A stretch of DNA of 64,000 nucleotides from Salinarimonas sp. (GTDB taxonomy: Bacteria; Pseudomonadota; Alphaproteobacteria; Rhizobiales; Beijerinckiaceae): contig NZ_CP157794.1 in NCBI RefSeq assembly GCF_040111675.1, positions 3,307,501 to 3,371,500 on the forward strand. Direction: 5' to 3'. The translations under genes and the position numbers were made by a program. The notes under the pieces are model-generated. The model was not told the origin of the DNA and searched no databases. It worked only from the letters and a program-made list of their open reading frames with translations. Of this stretch, positions 7,533 through 16,259 are shown in pieces (within the stretch, counting starts at the first letter, position 1; every line of letters starts with the position of its first letter).

Positions 7533-8567
7533 ATGGAGAGGACCAAGACGCGCATCCTGGTGACGGGAGCGGGTGGATACATCGGAACGACGCTCGTGCC
7601 CCTCCTGCTGGAGCGCGGATACGCAGTGAGGGCGGTAGACCGATTCTTCTTCGGCCGAAACCTGCTGCCTTTTCACGATGACCTCGAGATCGTCAAGGAA
7701 GACTCGCGGAAGCTCACCCTCGAACATTTCGACGACGTCCACGCGGTCATAGATCTCGTCGCCATTTCGAACGACCCATCTGGAGAACTGTTTCCAGAGG
7801 CTACGGTTGCGATCAACTGCACGTCTCGGATCCGCAGCGCACGGCTCGCCAAGGCAGCCGGGGTACGCCGGTACGTCCTTCCGTCGTCCTGCAGCATCTA
7901 CGGCTTTCAAGCCGAAGGGACGGTAGCCGACGAAGACTCGCCCACCAATCCCCTGACGAGCTATGCACGGGCGAACGAGATGGCGGAAAAGGGCGTGCTT
8001 CCGCTGGCGGACGACGGCTTCTGCGTCGTGGTTCTTCGGCAGGCCACGGTGTACGGCCTGAGCCCGCGCATGCGCTTCGACCTCGCGATCAACGGCATGA
8101 CCTACGGGGCTTGGAAGACCCGCGAGCTTCCGCTGATGCGCGATGGAACGCAGTGGCGGCCTATGGTCCACGTCAAGGACACGGCCAGCGCGCAAATCTT
8201 CATGCTCGAGGTCGACCCTGCCCGGATCAACGGACGGATCTTCAACGTCGGCTCGCAGCGGAGCACGTATCGGCTGGGCGCCCTCGGCGAAACGGTCGCC
8301 GAGTCGGTCGGTCCGGACGTCTCCATCTGCTGGTACGGCGACCCCGACGTCCGCAGCTACCGTGTCGCGTTCGACAGAATAGAAGCCCTCGGCTGGCGAG
8401 CCGAGATGACCGCCGAGGACGGCGTCTCGGAAATCTGCGCGGCGTTGGAGGCCGGGGCGATCGACAAGACCGTTCAGACGATAACGCTGGACTGGTATCG
8501 AGACCTGGCGCGATGGCATTCGATCATCCGCGAGGTCGAGCTGCACGGAGGGATCCTGGAGCTATGA
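7533..8567 (+). CDS. Extended-SDR NAD-dependent epimerase/dehydratase with altered active site
   Basis: A 344-residue nucleotide-sugar SDR. The Rossmann motif ILVTGAGGYIGTTLVPLLLE (about 6-25) is intact, as is the active-site serine strand YVLPSSCSIYG (about 114-124). The catalytic YxxxK reads Y144-ARA-N148, with Asn in place of lysine. Substrate-domain landmarks are present: VVVLRQATVYGLSPRMRFDL, WRPMVHVKDTASA and GRIFNVGSQ. Without the lysine, hydride-transfer chemistry may be impaired or changed; a non-catalytic or decarboxylating role is possible. The gene lies 45 bp after rfbC and overlaps rfbD by ATGA, so it should act on the same dTDP-sugar, perhaps diverting it from L-rhamnose. Confidence 0.8.
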   Translation: MERTKTRILVTGAGGYIGTTLVPLLLERGYAVRAVDRFFFGRNLLPFHDDLEIVKEDSRKLTLEHFDDVHAVIDLVAISNDPSGELFPEATVAINCTSRIRSARLAKAAGVRRYVLPSSCSIYGFQAEGTVADEDSPTNPLTSYARANEMAEKGVLPLADDGFCVVVLRQATVYGLSPRMRFDLAINGMTYGAWKTRELPLMRDGTQWRPMVHVKDTASAQIFMLEVDPARINGRIFNVGSQRSTYRLGALGETVAESVGPDVSICWYGDPDVRSYRVAFDRIEALGWRAEMTAEDGVSEICAALEAGAIDKTVQTITLDWYRDLARWHSIIREVELHGGILEL

Positions 8568-9598
8568 GAGTTCTCCTCCTCGGCGCCAACGGTCAGCTCG
8601 GATCCGACCTGCGCCGCGCGCACGAAGCCTCGGGCGCCCGCTTCGACCTCGTCCCCATCGGACGCGACACCCTGGATGTCGCGGTGCCCGGCGACGTGGA
8701 TCGCGTCTTGAAGGATCGCGACTTCGATGCTCTCGTGAACTGCACGAGCTACCACAAGACCGACGAGGTGGAGCTGAACGGCGGCCTCGCCATGGCGGTC
8801 AATGCCCACGCCGTGGACGCCCTGGCGCGCATCTGCGCCGCGAAAGGCGCGAGGTTCGTTCATTTCAGCTCGGATTACGTCTTCGGCGGAGACGTCCTCC
8901 ACAGGCGTCCCTACCGCGAAGACGATCCGACCTCGCCGGTGAACGTCTACGGCGCGTCCAAAGCTCTCGGCGAGACCTTCGCCCAGCTGGCCTGCCCGAA
9001 TGCGATCGTGGTCCGCGTGGCGTCGCTGTTCGGCGTGAACGGCGCCAGCGGGAAAGGCGGAAACTTCGTCGAGACCATCATTCGGGTCGCCCGGGAGAAA
9101 GGTCGACTGAAGGTCGTCGACGATCAGGTGATGTCGCCGACGGCGACGGCCGACGTCGCCGAGATGGTGCTTCGCATGCTAACTCAGGGCTGTCCGGGAG
9201 GCGTTTACCACGTGGTCGGCAGCGGCTCCGCGAGCTGGTACGCTTTCGCGCGGGAGATCGTTCGTCTGGTGAATATTCCCGCGGACGTGGAGGCCTGCGA
9301 AAGCAGAGATTTCCCCACGGTCGCGATGCGGCCGGCCTACAGCGTCCTCGACGGCTCGAAGATCTCCAGCCGCTTCGGCGCCATGCCGCGCTGGGAGGAT
9401 GCGCTCGAGCGATACCTCCATGCGAAGGGCCACCGCTCGGGTACCCGGGAGCCTGCTGGATGTCGCGCGCCCGATAACGAGGCGTTCGCGCTTCGCTACG
9501 ACTTGATGACGACAGACCAGGTTCCGGCGCGCACGATGTCCGAGTGGCTGCTCGAAACCGAGTTCGACAAATACGTCCGGACCAGGCGGCGGATGTGA
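8564..9598 (+). CDS. rfbD: dTDP-4-dehydrorhamnose reductase (RmlD-like)
   Basis: A 344-residue SDR that makes the final NAD(P)H-dependent reduction to dTDP-L-rhamnose. It shows the N-terminal LLLGANGQLGSDL, the reductase block VNCTSYHKTDEVE, FVHFSSDYVFGG (about 104-115), the intact YGASKALGE (YxxxK, about 133) and VRVASLFG. The family averages about 290-300 residues. This protein carries about 45 extra C-terminal residues after the LERYL region, ending KYVRTRRRM, which have no recognised domain. ATG at 8564 overlaps the previous stop, so the two are translationally coupled. With rfbC upstream the trio supplies a 6-deoxyhexose donor. Confidence 0.85.
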   Translation: MRVLLLGANGQLGSDLRRAHEASGARFDLVPIGRDTLDVAVPGDVDRVLKDRDFDALVNCTSYHKTDEVELNGGLAMAVNAHAVDALARICAAKGARFVHFSSDYVFGGDVLHRRPYREDDPTSPVNVYGASKALGETFAQLACPNAIVVRVASLFGVNGASGKGGNFVETIIRVAREKGRLKVVDDQVMSPTATADVAEMVLRMLTQGCPGGVYHVVGSGSASWYAFAREIVRLVNIPADVEACESRDFPTVAMRPAYSVLDGSKISSRFGAMPRWEDALERYLHAKGHRSGTREPAGCRAPDNEAFALRYDLMTTDQVPARTMSEWLLETEFDKYVRTRRRM

Positions 9599-9668
9599 AT
9601 TCATCCCTCGTCCTGTTTTGGTTTCCCGTGCGTCGTCACGCGACTTTCCCGCGAGACAGGAGGGGCAC

Positions 9669-10535
9669 TTGAAGAGATGGCTGGGTCGTTATCTTCTCTC
9701 TCCCGAGGTTCAACAATCCACGTTGGGAGCCGCGCTTCGATCTGTCGTCAAGAGCACCAAGAACGTTTATAAATACAATCCGTGGTTTTTGCTGGACAGC
9801 CAGGCCGTGGAGCGTCCGCATTACGCCTATTGTATGCTCAACGCGTCTGTCCTGGCGCGAAAGCTCGGCCTCGGTACCATCTCGGCGATCGAGTTCGGTG
9901 TCGCCGGCGGGAACGGGCTCGCGTTCATGAGCCGCTTCGCCCGCGAGGTCAAACGCGCGACCGGAGTCGCCGTGGAGTGCTACGGCTTCGACACGGGCCG
10001 CGGCATGCCGGATCCGAAGGGGCCGCAAGATTTACCCTACTGGTTTCGTTCGTCCCAGTACAAAATGGACGAGGACGTACTTCGAGAAAAAGTCCCCGAT
10101 GCAACACTTGTGATCGGCGACGTGCGCGACACGGTTAAATCGTTCCTCGAAGACTATAAGCCAGCCCCGATAGGCGTAATTTTCAATGACATGGACTATC
10201 TTTCTTCGACCTCAGATAGCTTCTATCTTTTCGAGAATCGCAACAATGGTATTGAGCATTTTCTCCCACGGATTTTCATGTACTTCGATGATATCATCGG
10301 ATCTTCCGTTGAGATGTATGGCCCTTTCAATGGTCAGCTGGCAGCTATAAACGATTTCAATTCCAGGAGCGCCGACGCCAAAATCCACCTTAATCAAAAC
10401 CTGTTGCCGCAAGCCCATCTAAGATACCGATATCAAATCTACTATGCTCATTTGTTCGATCATCCCCGCTATTGTGAATACCTGGGCGACGAACAACAGA
10501 AGACAATCATGTCGGCTCTGGCTTTCCGCGAGTGA
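9669..10535 (+). CDS. Class I SAM-methyltransferase-like protein of polysaccharide loci
   Basis: A protein of about 288 residues. The TTG at 9669 is the preferred start because AGGAGGGG (9658-9665) lies right before it; an upstream TTG at 9618 lacks a comparable site. It has a glycine-rich Rossmann-like motif ISAIEFGVAGGNG (about 75-87), then CYGFDTGRGMPDP and a GDVRDTV segment, matching the nucleotide-binding half of SAM-dependent methyltransferases. A later FNDMDYLSST and MYFDDIIGS hold acidic residues that could bind metal or acceptor. The gene is richer in A/T after about 10030 than its neighbours. It could methylate a sugar residue of the polysaccharide; family membership is by motif only. 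Confidence 0.55.
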   Translation: MKRWLGRYLLSPEVQQSTLGAALRSVVKSTKNVYKYNPWFLLDSQAVERPHYAYCMLNASVLARKLGLGTISAIEFGVAGGNGLAFMSRFAREVKRATGVAVECYGFDTGRGMPDPKGPQDLPYWFRSSQYKMDEDVLREKVPDATLVIGDVRDTVKSFLEDYKPAPIGVIFNDMDYLSSTSDSFYLFENRNNGIEHFLPRIFMYFDDIIGSSVEMYGPFNGQLAAINDFNSRSADAKIHLNQNLLPQAHLRYRYQIYYAHLFDHPRYCEYLGDEQQKTIMSALAFRE

Positions 10536-10619
10536 TCATCATGACGACGCCCGCTCCAGATGCCGGCGACGCTCGGCCGCCTGCGTCTTCCAGAATTCGG
10601 TATCTGCAGGGGCGACCGA

Positions 10620-13202
10620 ATGGCCGGACATGACGATCCGGGCGCGATCGGCCGACTGCCCCTTCGCCGCCGCGCGTTCATCACGGGCCTTCTGACTGCC
10701 CCGATGGCTTCGCGCGCGACGGCTTCGGGCGCGGTCGCCGCCGCCGGCGCCGCCCCGCAGGCGACCGGGGATCCGACCGCGGCGTCGCGGAACGCCGTGC
10801 TGGTCGGCCACGGCCTCGTCGGCCCCACGATGTCGTGGTGGCTGCAAAACCTCGCTCCCGACGGCGGCAGCGTGCAGGGGCAGGAGATCGATGGCTCGCT
10901 GTCGCACGCCTGGAGCCATTCCGCGGATGCGGAGGGCGTCGACAGCCGCGCCTTGATGGCCCAGGGCAAGACCGACGTCCTGATCGTCACCGAGGCGATC
11001 CCGCTGCAGGACCAGATCACCTACAACGACACCTACGGCCACGCGAGGCTGTTCTACGACGCCGCCATCGCGGGTAAGCCCTCGGCGCGGGTGTTCCTCT
11101 ACGAGACGTGGCACGACATCGCCTGGGCCGGCGGCGAGGCCGCGTGGCGGGAGCGCCTCGACAGCGACCTGATCGTCTGGGAGGCGATCGTCGACCACGT
11201 CAACATGAATCGCGGCGCCTCGGGCGGCGAGCAGATGCGCCTCGTGCCCGCCGGGCAGGCGATGGCGCGGCTCCACGACGAGATCGCCGCCGGCTCCGTG
11301 CCCGGTGCGACCACGATCCGCGACTTCCTTCTCGACGACATTCACGTGAACGACGCCGGGATGTACTATTTATCGATGCTGACGTACGCGGCGATCTGGC
11401 AGCGCTCGCCGGTCGGGCTTCCCCTCACCGTAACCAACGAGTGGGATACGCCGTTCACGCTCGACGCCACGCTCGCCGCGCGCCTGCAGCAGCTGGCTTG
11501 GGAGACAATCACCACCTATCCCCGCTCGGGCGTCCACATCGTGCGCCCCGGCCAGCTCGCCCTCGGGCTGGAGGGCGTCCACGACTACAGCCAGGAGCAG
11601 CCCTTCATCGACGTGATCAAGTGCGGGCGCACGTGGCTGGGCCACATCTCCGGCCAGTACGGTGGCTGGGGCCACGACGACCTCGCCGCCGGCGGCTATC
11701 TCGACGCCGACGGCTGGATCACGTCCATGCCGCCCGAGCTGTCGCACGTCGAGCTGGTCTTCCTCACCGAGATCGCCGCCGGTGCGGCGCCGGTCATGGC
11801 CGGGCGCTACCGCCTGCTCTACGAGGGCGCGGGCACGATCACCGTCACCGGCGGCTCCAACCTCGACACCAGCACGCCCGGCCAAATCGACTTCGACTAC
11901 ACACCCACCGGCACCAATCTGTGCTCGGTTCGCATCGACGCGATCACCCGCGGCGACCATCTGCGCAACATCCGCTGCTACAACCTCGCCAACGAGATCG
12001 AGTACAACGCCGGCCGGATCTTCAATCCGCACTGGCTCAACCGCATTCGCGGCGTGCCGATGGTGCGCTTCATGGACTGGCAGCACACGAACTGGTCCCC
12101 CACCTCGGCCTGGGCGGAGCGCAACACCCTGACCAGCTACACGTGGTCCCGCGCCGCCGGCAACGGCGTCCCCGTCGAGGTCATGGTCGCGCTGTGCAAC
12201 GAGATGCTCTGCGACGGCTGGTTCTGCATGCCGCATCAGGCGACGGACGACTTCGTCACCCGGTTCGCCACCTACGTGCGCGACAACCTCGACCCGCGGC
12301 TCGAGGCCCACGTCGAATTCTCGAACGAGGTCTGGAACTTCGCGTTCTCGCAGGCGGCGTACGCCCAGGCCCGGGCCGACGCCCGCGGCTGGGGCGAGGG
12401 CGCGTGGATGCAATGGGCCGGCGAGCGCACCGCGCAGACGATGAACATCTGGACGACCGTCTTTTCCGGCCAGACCTCCCGCATCGTACGCGTCGCTGGC
12501 GCTCAGCTGAACTGGAAAGGCCTGGAGACGGAGTTCCTCGACGCGCCGCTCTCCGTCGCCGAGGGCAACGCGGCCCCGCACCTGTCCTTCGACGTCTACG
12601 CCGTCACCGGCTACTTCTCGGGCCAGCTCGGCGAGGACGGCAAGGCTCCCATCGTCAAGAGCTGGATCGATGCCAGCCTCGCCGCCGCCCGGAACGACGC
12701 CACCGCCCGGGGCCTGACCGGCGGCGCCTACGATGACGACGTCGCCGCCCACGAGTACGATCAGGTCTCCGTCCAGTGCCTGCAGGAGCTGACCGACGGC
12801 TCCGTCACCGGCCTCGGCGTCGACACCGCCACGATCGAGCAGAACATTCGGGACTACTGGCCCTACCACCGCGCCCGGGCCGACGCCTACGGCCTGCGGC
12901 TGGTCATGTACGAGGGTGGCACCCACGTCGTCGGCGTCGGTGGTGATCCGCCGTGGATCGAGGACGCCCAGCTGACGCGCTTCTTCCAGCACTTCAACTT
13001 TTCGCCCGAGATGGCGACGGCCTACGAGCGCGCCATCGAAGGCTGGGAGGCGGTCGGCGATGGGGGCAACGGCGTCTTCATGCAGTTCGTCGCGATCTAC
13101 AAGCCGACGAAGTGGGGTTCCTGGGGCGCGCTGCGCCACCTGCGCGACGCCAACCCGCGCTGGACGATGCTTCGCCGCCACAATGCCGGCGGGCCGCTCT
13201 GA
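10620..13202 (+). CDS. Tat-exported two-domain SGNH-like / glycoside-hydrolase-like protein
   Basis: About 860 residues. The N-terminus has a twin-arginine export signal (LRRRAFITGLLTAPMA). Residues about 58-280 look like an SGNH/GDSL hydrolase: LVGHGLVGPTM corresponds to the block I usually reading GHSL, and DDIHVNDAGMYYL supplies the D..H pair. The block I serine position is Gly65, so esterase activity is doubtful. From about residue 330 a second domain resembles clan-A glycoside hydrolases, with the Asn-Glu pair in HVEFSNEVWNF (about 562) and a later VMYEGGTHVVG that could give the nucleophile. It may trim, acetylate/deacetylate or bind the polysaccharide outside the cytoplasm. ATG 10620 is chosen because it places the Tat motif near the N-terminus; an in-frame ATG at 10560 is the alternative. 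Confidence 0.65.
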   Translation: MAGHDDPGAIGRLPLRRRAFITGLLTAPMASRATASGAVAAAGAAPQATGDPTAASRNAVLVGHGLVGPTMSWWLQNLAPDGGSVQGQEIDGSLSHAWSHSADAEGVDSRALMAQGKTDVLIVTEAIPLQDQITYNDTYGHARLFYDAAIAGKPSARVFLYETWHDIAWAGGEAAWRERLDSDLIVWEAIVDHVNMNRGASGGEQMRLVPAGQAMARLHDEIAAGSVPGATTIRDFLLDDIHVNDAGMYYLSMLTYAAIWQRSPVGLPLTVTNEWDTPFTLDATLAARLQQLAWETITTYPRSGVHIVRPGQLALGLEGVHDYSQEQPFIDVIKCGRTWLGHISGQYGGWGHDDLAAGGYLDADGWITSMPPELSHVELVFLTEIAAGAAPVMAGRYRLLYEGAGTITVTGGSNLDTSTPGQIDFDYTPTGTNLCSVRIDAITRGDHLRNIRCYNLANEIEYNAGRIFNPHWLNRIRGVPMVRFMDWQHTNWSPTSAWAERNTLTSYTWSRAAGNGVPVEVMVALCNEMLCDGWFCMPHQATDDFVTRFATYVRDNLDPRLEAHVEFSNEVWNFAFSQAAYAQARADARGWGEGAWMQWAGERTAQTMNIWTTVFSGQTSRIVRVAGAQLNWKGLETEFLDAPLSVAEGNAAPHLSFDVYAVTGYFSGQLGEDGKAPIVKSWIDASLAAARNDATARGLTGGAYDDDVAAHEYDQVSVQCLQELTDGSVTGLGVDTATIEQNIRDYWPYHRARADAYGLRLVMYEGGTHVVGVGGDPPWIEDAQLTRFFQHFNFSPEMATAYERAIEGWEAVGDGGNGVFMQFVAIYKPTKWGSWGALRHLRDANPRWTMLRRHNAGGPL

Positions 13203-13215
13203 GAGGGACGCCGAT

Positions 13216-13250
13216 GGAGCAGGTCCACGGCGCGGGCGAGATCCTGCTCC
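13216..13250. terminator. Inverted repeat between convergent genes
   Basis: GGAGCAGG at 13216-13223 is perfectly complementary to CCTGCTCC at 13243-13250, with a 19-base loop. It lies in the 78-bp gap between the convergent hydrolase-like and WavE-like genes, where a bidirectional terminator is expected. There is no T-run, so intrinsic termination is only tentative. Confidence 0.35.
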
Positions 13251-13280
13251 CTCGACGATCCATGGCTTTCGGGAAGCCGC

Positions 13281-14399
13281 TCACGCGCGCACCCGCACGG
13301 CCGCCGGTCCTGGTCGCGAAAGCGCCTCGGCGGCGCGAGGGGCAGAGTCCACCGCCTCCGGAAGAGGAGCGTTGAAGGGCACGTCGAGCGCGGCGGCGTA
13401 GTGCTGGGCTGCGGATATCGGAAGCTGGCCGCTCTGGAGCAGAAGCCATTCGCGAAAGCCGAGCTCGAGCCTGTTGGTGACGCGATCGTAGGTGCGGTCG
13501 TATTCGGTCAGCGTCCAAGCGTGGCCTTTGCGCCAGTAGAAGTCTCCCGCGCCGGGATCCAGAACCAGGAAGCAGTCGCGGAAGGCCGCCCAGGAATCCT
13601 CGAGCGTCCAAGTCGGCCGCCATCCGGTGCGCTCGAGGAAGGAGCTGGCGAGATAGCTCTCGGCGGCGCCGTGCCGGCAGAGCTCGCCGGTTGGAACGCG
13701 CGCGAATATCTCGGGCAGCGTGGGGGGCCAGCCGGCCGGGAGCGCTTGCGTGCGCAGCGGCGCGCTCCAGTAGACCAGCATGTCCTCGGCGTGGCCGAAC
13801 ACGGTCTGGTCCGTGAGGTGGTAAGGCGCGAGCAGCAGGCTCCCGGCGCCGAGACCGACGATCCGATGCCGCTGTCCCTCGGCTGCGGCCGGAAAGCTCC
13901 GCACGAGACCGATCAGGACCGCCATCAGGTCCGGATCGTAGAAGCGCTGATCGGTTCGGCTCTTCACGATCCAGGTCGCGCCCCGCTCCACGGCATGGCG
14001 AACGCCGGCGGCGGCGGAGACGAGCTGCATGTTGATGTTCACGAACCCCGGGATCGGCGGCTTCTCGTTGAGGAGGACGTCGACCCCGACTGCGCGGATC
14101 GGGTCGAGGATCTCGTCGGGCGTATCGCTCCAGGTCGACAGGACGAGGCGGCAGGCGGGCATGTGCCGCGCGTAGATGCGGAATGTCTCGAGCGTGAAGT
14201 CGTCGACGCCGTCGACCGGCCCCTGCATCACGATGGCGCAGTCGTCCTGCGGGCATTCGGCGAGCACGCGCGTGCCGAGCTGCCCGGCGCGCTTGGGTCG
14301 CTCGTGATAGGTGCGGAAATAGTCGCCCGCCCGGTCCGCATAGGCGATGAGCTCGCGGATCGCCCTCCGCACCGCTCTGTCCCTGAAGCCGTCGCGCAT
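13281..14399 (-). CDS. WavE-family glycosyltransferase
   Basis: A 372-residue protein resembling the WavE lipopolysaccharide-synthesis family. The key block is CAIVMQGPVDGVDDFTLET (about 55-73), followed by MPACRLVLSTWSDTP (about 82-96), VDVLLNEKPPIPGFVNINMQ and WIVKSRTDQRFYDPDLM (about 142-158). The SRTDQR segment is the presumed metal/donor site. ATG at 14399 has an AGGAGAG site. It is the last gene of a tight minus-strand cassette, 35 bp after a nucleotidyltransferase gene, so it probably transfers the unusual unit made by that cassette. An alternative would be a more distant GT-A family. The C-terminal 40 residues are low-complexity. Confidence 0.8.
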   Translation of the reverse strand: MRDGFRDRAVRRAIRELIAYADRAGDYFRTYHERPKRAGQLGTRVLAECPQDDCAIVMQGPVDGVDDFTLETFRIYARHMPACRLVLSTWSDTPDEILDPIRAVGVDVLLNEKPPIPGFVNINMQLVSAAAGVRHAVERGATWIVKSRTDQRFYDPDLMAVLIGLVRSFPAAAEGQRHRIVGLGAGSLLLAPYHLTDQTVFGHAEDMLVYWSAPLRTQALPAGWPPTLPEIFARVPTGELCRHGAAESYLASSFLERTGWRPTWTLEDSWAAFRDCFLVLDPGAGDFYWRKGHAWTLTEYDRTYDRVTNRLELGFREWLLLQSGQLPISAAQHYAAALDVPFNAPLPEAVDSAPRAAEALSRPGPAAVRVRA

Positions 14400-14434
14400 C
14401 GTCGCCTCTCTCCTGCTCGTCTCCCGCGGCGCCG

Positions 14435-15202
14435 CTAGGCCGCACCGGTCTGGGAAAGCGCACCGATCGCGCGCAGCGAGGCGGGGTCTCTGCAGAACGC
14501 CTCGAGATCGGCCGGCGTGCCGATCCCGTACATGCCGTCGCCCGCCGATCCCACGTCGTAGCAGCGGATGTCGGCGCCGGCGGCGATGAGCCTGTTGTAG
14601 ACGGGCGCGACGTAGAACTCCCCGTTCACCCGCTCGTCGGCTGCGATCATCGCGTCGGCCGCGCGAAGGAAGTCCGCTCCGCTCCGGAAATTGTAGACGC
14701 CGACCGTCGCCTCGTTCGATACGACGCGCTTCTCGACCACCTCGGCGACACGACCGGAGCCGTCCCTGCGCACGAACGACCATTTCGGATCGTCCGCCCA
14801 CATGGTCATGATCAGCCCGTCGGCGTCTGCGAGCGCGTCGAGATATCTCTCGATGTCGACGTCCACGTATTGATCGCAATTCGCGATCATCAACGGCGCG
14901 TCCTCGTCGACGAGCGCGCGCGCCAGCAGCACGGTGCAGGCCGCCCCCTCCGTGACGCCGTCGACGGGCACGACCGAGCATCCGGGAGCCCAGGCGCGCA
15001 GCATCGCGCCGAGATCGTGTCGGCGCAGATGCTCTGCCTGGACGAGGAAGTGGAAGCGATGCGCACGCCGCGGCCGCAGGTTGGCGATGACGAGCTCGAT
15101 CATCGGGCGATCGTTGACCGGAATCAGCGGCTTCGGGCGGGAATAGCCGGCGTCGACGAAGCGCTGCCCGCGCCCGGCCATCGGGACGACGATGTTCAGC
15201 AT
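14435..15202 (-). CDS. Sugar/alcohol-phosphate nucleotidyltransferase 1
   Basis: A 255-residue nucleotidyltransferase that should join an NTP to a sugar- or polyol-phosphate. The signature loop is canonical: IVVPMAGRGQRFVDAGY with the GxGxR pattern, followed by the RPKPLIPVNDRPM lysine block. The metal-binding strand reads PLMIANCDQYVDVD (about 110-123). Later blocks are VVEKRVVSNEATVGVYNF and NGEFYVAPVYN. ATG at 15202 has GGGGGAC before it and overlaps the cupin stop by 7 bp. A paralogue lies two genes upstream with a different signature loop, so the two probably activate different substrates or only one is active. The substrate cannot be named. Confidence 0.82.
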   Translation of the reverse strand: MLNIVVPMAGRGQRFVDAGYSRPKPLIPVNDRPMIELVIANLRPRRAHRFHFLVQAEHLRRHDLGAMLRAWAPGCSVVPVDGVTEGAACTVLLARALVDEDAPLMIANCDQYVDVDIERYLDALADADGLIMTMWADDPKWSFVRRDGSGRVAEVVEKRVVSNEATVGVYNFRSGADFLRAADAMIAADERVNGEFYVAPVYNRLIAAGADIRCYDVGSAGDGMYGIGTPADLEAFCRDPASLRAIGALSQTGAA

Positions 15203-15516
15203 GGATGCTTGTCCCCCTTCACGCTGGGCGTCTTCACGACGACGGTGGTCGCGGCGGTCAGCGCCTCGAAGTCCGTCGCCTCGCCGGGATCGAGCACCAG
15301 GACGTCGCCGGCCCCGTACTCGACGCCGTCCATGCGCACCCGCCCCTCCAGAACGAGAGTCACTTCGGTGGCGCGTCTGTGGACGTGGCGGGCCTCGCAG
15401 GCGCCCGCCGGGTACGCCTTGACGGCGACCTCCGCGGCCTGCGTCCGATGCGCGGTTGGGGCGAAGTCCCCCACGAACCACCCGTTCGTCATGTCCGAGA
15501 GCCGGAAGGTCCTCAT
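15196..15516 (-). CDS. Small cupin-fold protein
   Basis: A 106-residue single-domain cupin. The first motif is CEARHVHRRATEVTLVLEGRV (about 42-60), with HxH and a downstream Glu as metal ligands. The second is YGAGDVLVLDPGEATDFEAL (about 67-86). It starts with ATG overlapping the stop of nucleotidyltransferase 2 (ATGA), and its end overlaps nucleotidyltransferase 1. In nucleotide-sugar cassettes such cupins can be isomerases, epimerases or sensors. The position between two nucleotidyltransferases suggests a role in making the activated building block, but the reaction is unknown. Confidence 0.7.
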   Translation of the reverse strand: MRTFRLSDMTNGWFVGDFAPTAHRTQAAEVAVKAYPAGACEARHVHRRATEVTLVLEGRVRMDGVEYGAGDVLVLDPGEATDFEALTAATTVVVKTPSVKGDKHPC

Positions 15517-16259
15517 CCCGCGCGGCTCCGTCGCCGCGCCAGCAGCGTCTGCTCGTATTCCTCGACCGCTTGCGGCGTCGCCAGCGAGACGTATTGATCC
15601 CGCCGGATCCGGAAGACGCCGATGCGCTTGTGCGCGAGGATCATCTCGTTGAAGCACGGGCAGACGAAATAGCCGCCCCGGACGCTCGCGTCCTTGCGGA
15701 TCATGGCCTGAACGGCCTCGACGAAATCGCGCCCCTTGGCGAACCAGTAGACCCCGGCCGTCGCGTCGCGGCTGACGGGGCGCTTCTCGGCTGCCTCGAT
15801 CACGAGCCCGCTCTCGTCGGTCTTGACGTAGGACCAGCGCGGGTGGACCGAATCGAACACCACGGTCCCGGCGTCGAGCCCCCGCGACCGGAAGTCCGCG
15901 AGCGCCTCGCCCAGATCGAAAGCGAGGATCTGGTCGGCATTGGCGACGACGAGCTCCTCGTCGAGCCCGATATGCTCGATGGCGAGAAGCGCGCTGCACG
16001 CGGCGCCGGCCGTCTCTCCGTCCGCTCTGATCACGACGGCGTCGGGCTCGAGCAGCTCGAGCACCTCCCGCAGATGGAAGCGGAGATCGTCCTCCTTGCG
16101 GATGACGAAGATCGCGCGCGCGCCGTCGGCGGCGCGAAGGCGCTCGAAGGCGTGCTCCACGAGCGGCCGTCCGTCGATCTCGATCAGCGGCTTGGCGAAG
16201 GGAAAGCCGTGCTTGCGAAAGAGCTCGTCGCTTCCGGCCATGGGGATGACGATCTTCAT
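15513..16259 (-). CDS. Nucleotidyltransferase 2 with altered signature loop
   Basis: A 248-residue paralogue of the downstream nucleotidyltransferase. It opens KIVIPMAGSDELFRKHGF, where GxGxR is replaced by GSDELF, but keeps the following FAKPLIEIDGRPLVEHAF lysine block, the metal site ELVVANADQILAFD and the C-terminal RGGYFVCPCFNEM. The changed loop may alter NTP selection. Its start overlaps the HAD gene stop (ATGA) and its stop overlaps the cupin start, giving translational coupling through the cassette. Activating a non-sugar phosphate such as a glycerol- or polyol-phosphate would fit the neighbouring GDPD and HAD genes, but this is inference. Confidence 0.78.
   Translation of the reverse strand: MKIVIPMAGSDELFRKHGFPFAKPLIEIDGRPLVEHAFERLRAADGARAIFVIRKEDDLRFHLREVLELLEPDAVVIRADGETAGAACSALLAIEHIGLDEELVVANADQILAFDLGEALADFRSRGLDAGTVVFDSVHPRWSYVKTDESGLVIEAAEKRPVSRDATAGVYWFAKGRDFVEAVQAMIRKDASVRGGYFVCPCFNEMILAHKRIGVFRIRRDQYVSLATPQAVEEYEQTLLARRRSRAG

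Noticed and set aside
13214..13375. Short plus-strand frame after the hydrolase-like gene
   Set aside because: It runs antisense into the WavE-like gene and overlaps the inverted repeat, with no recognisable product.
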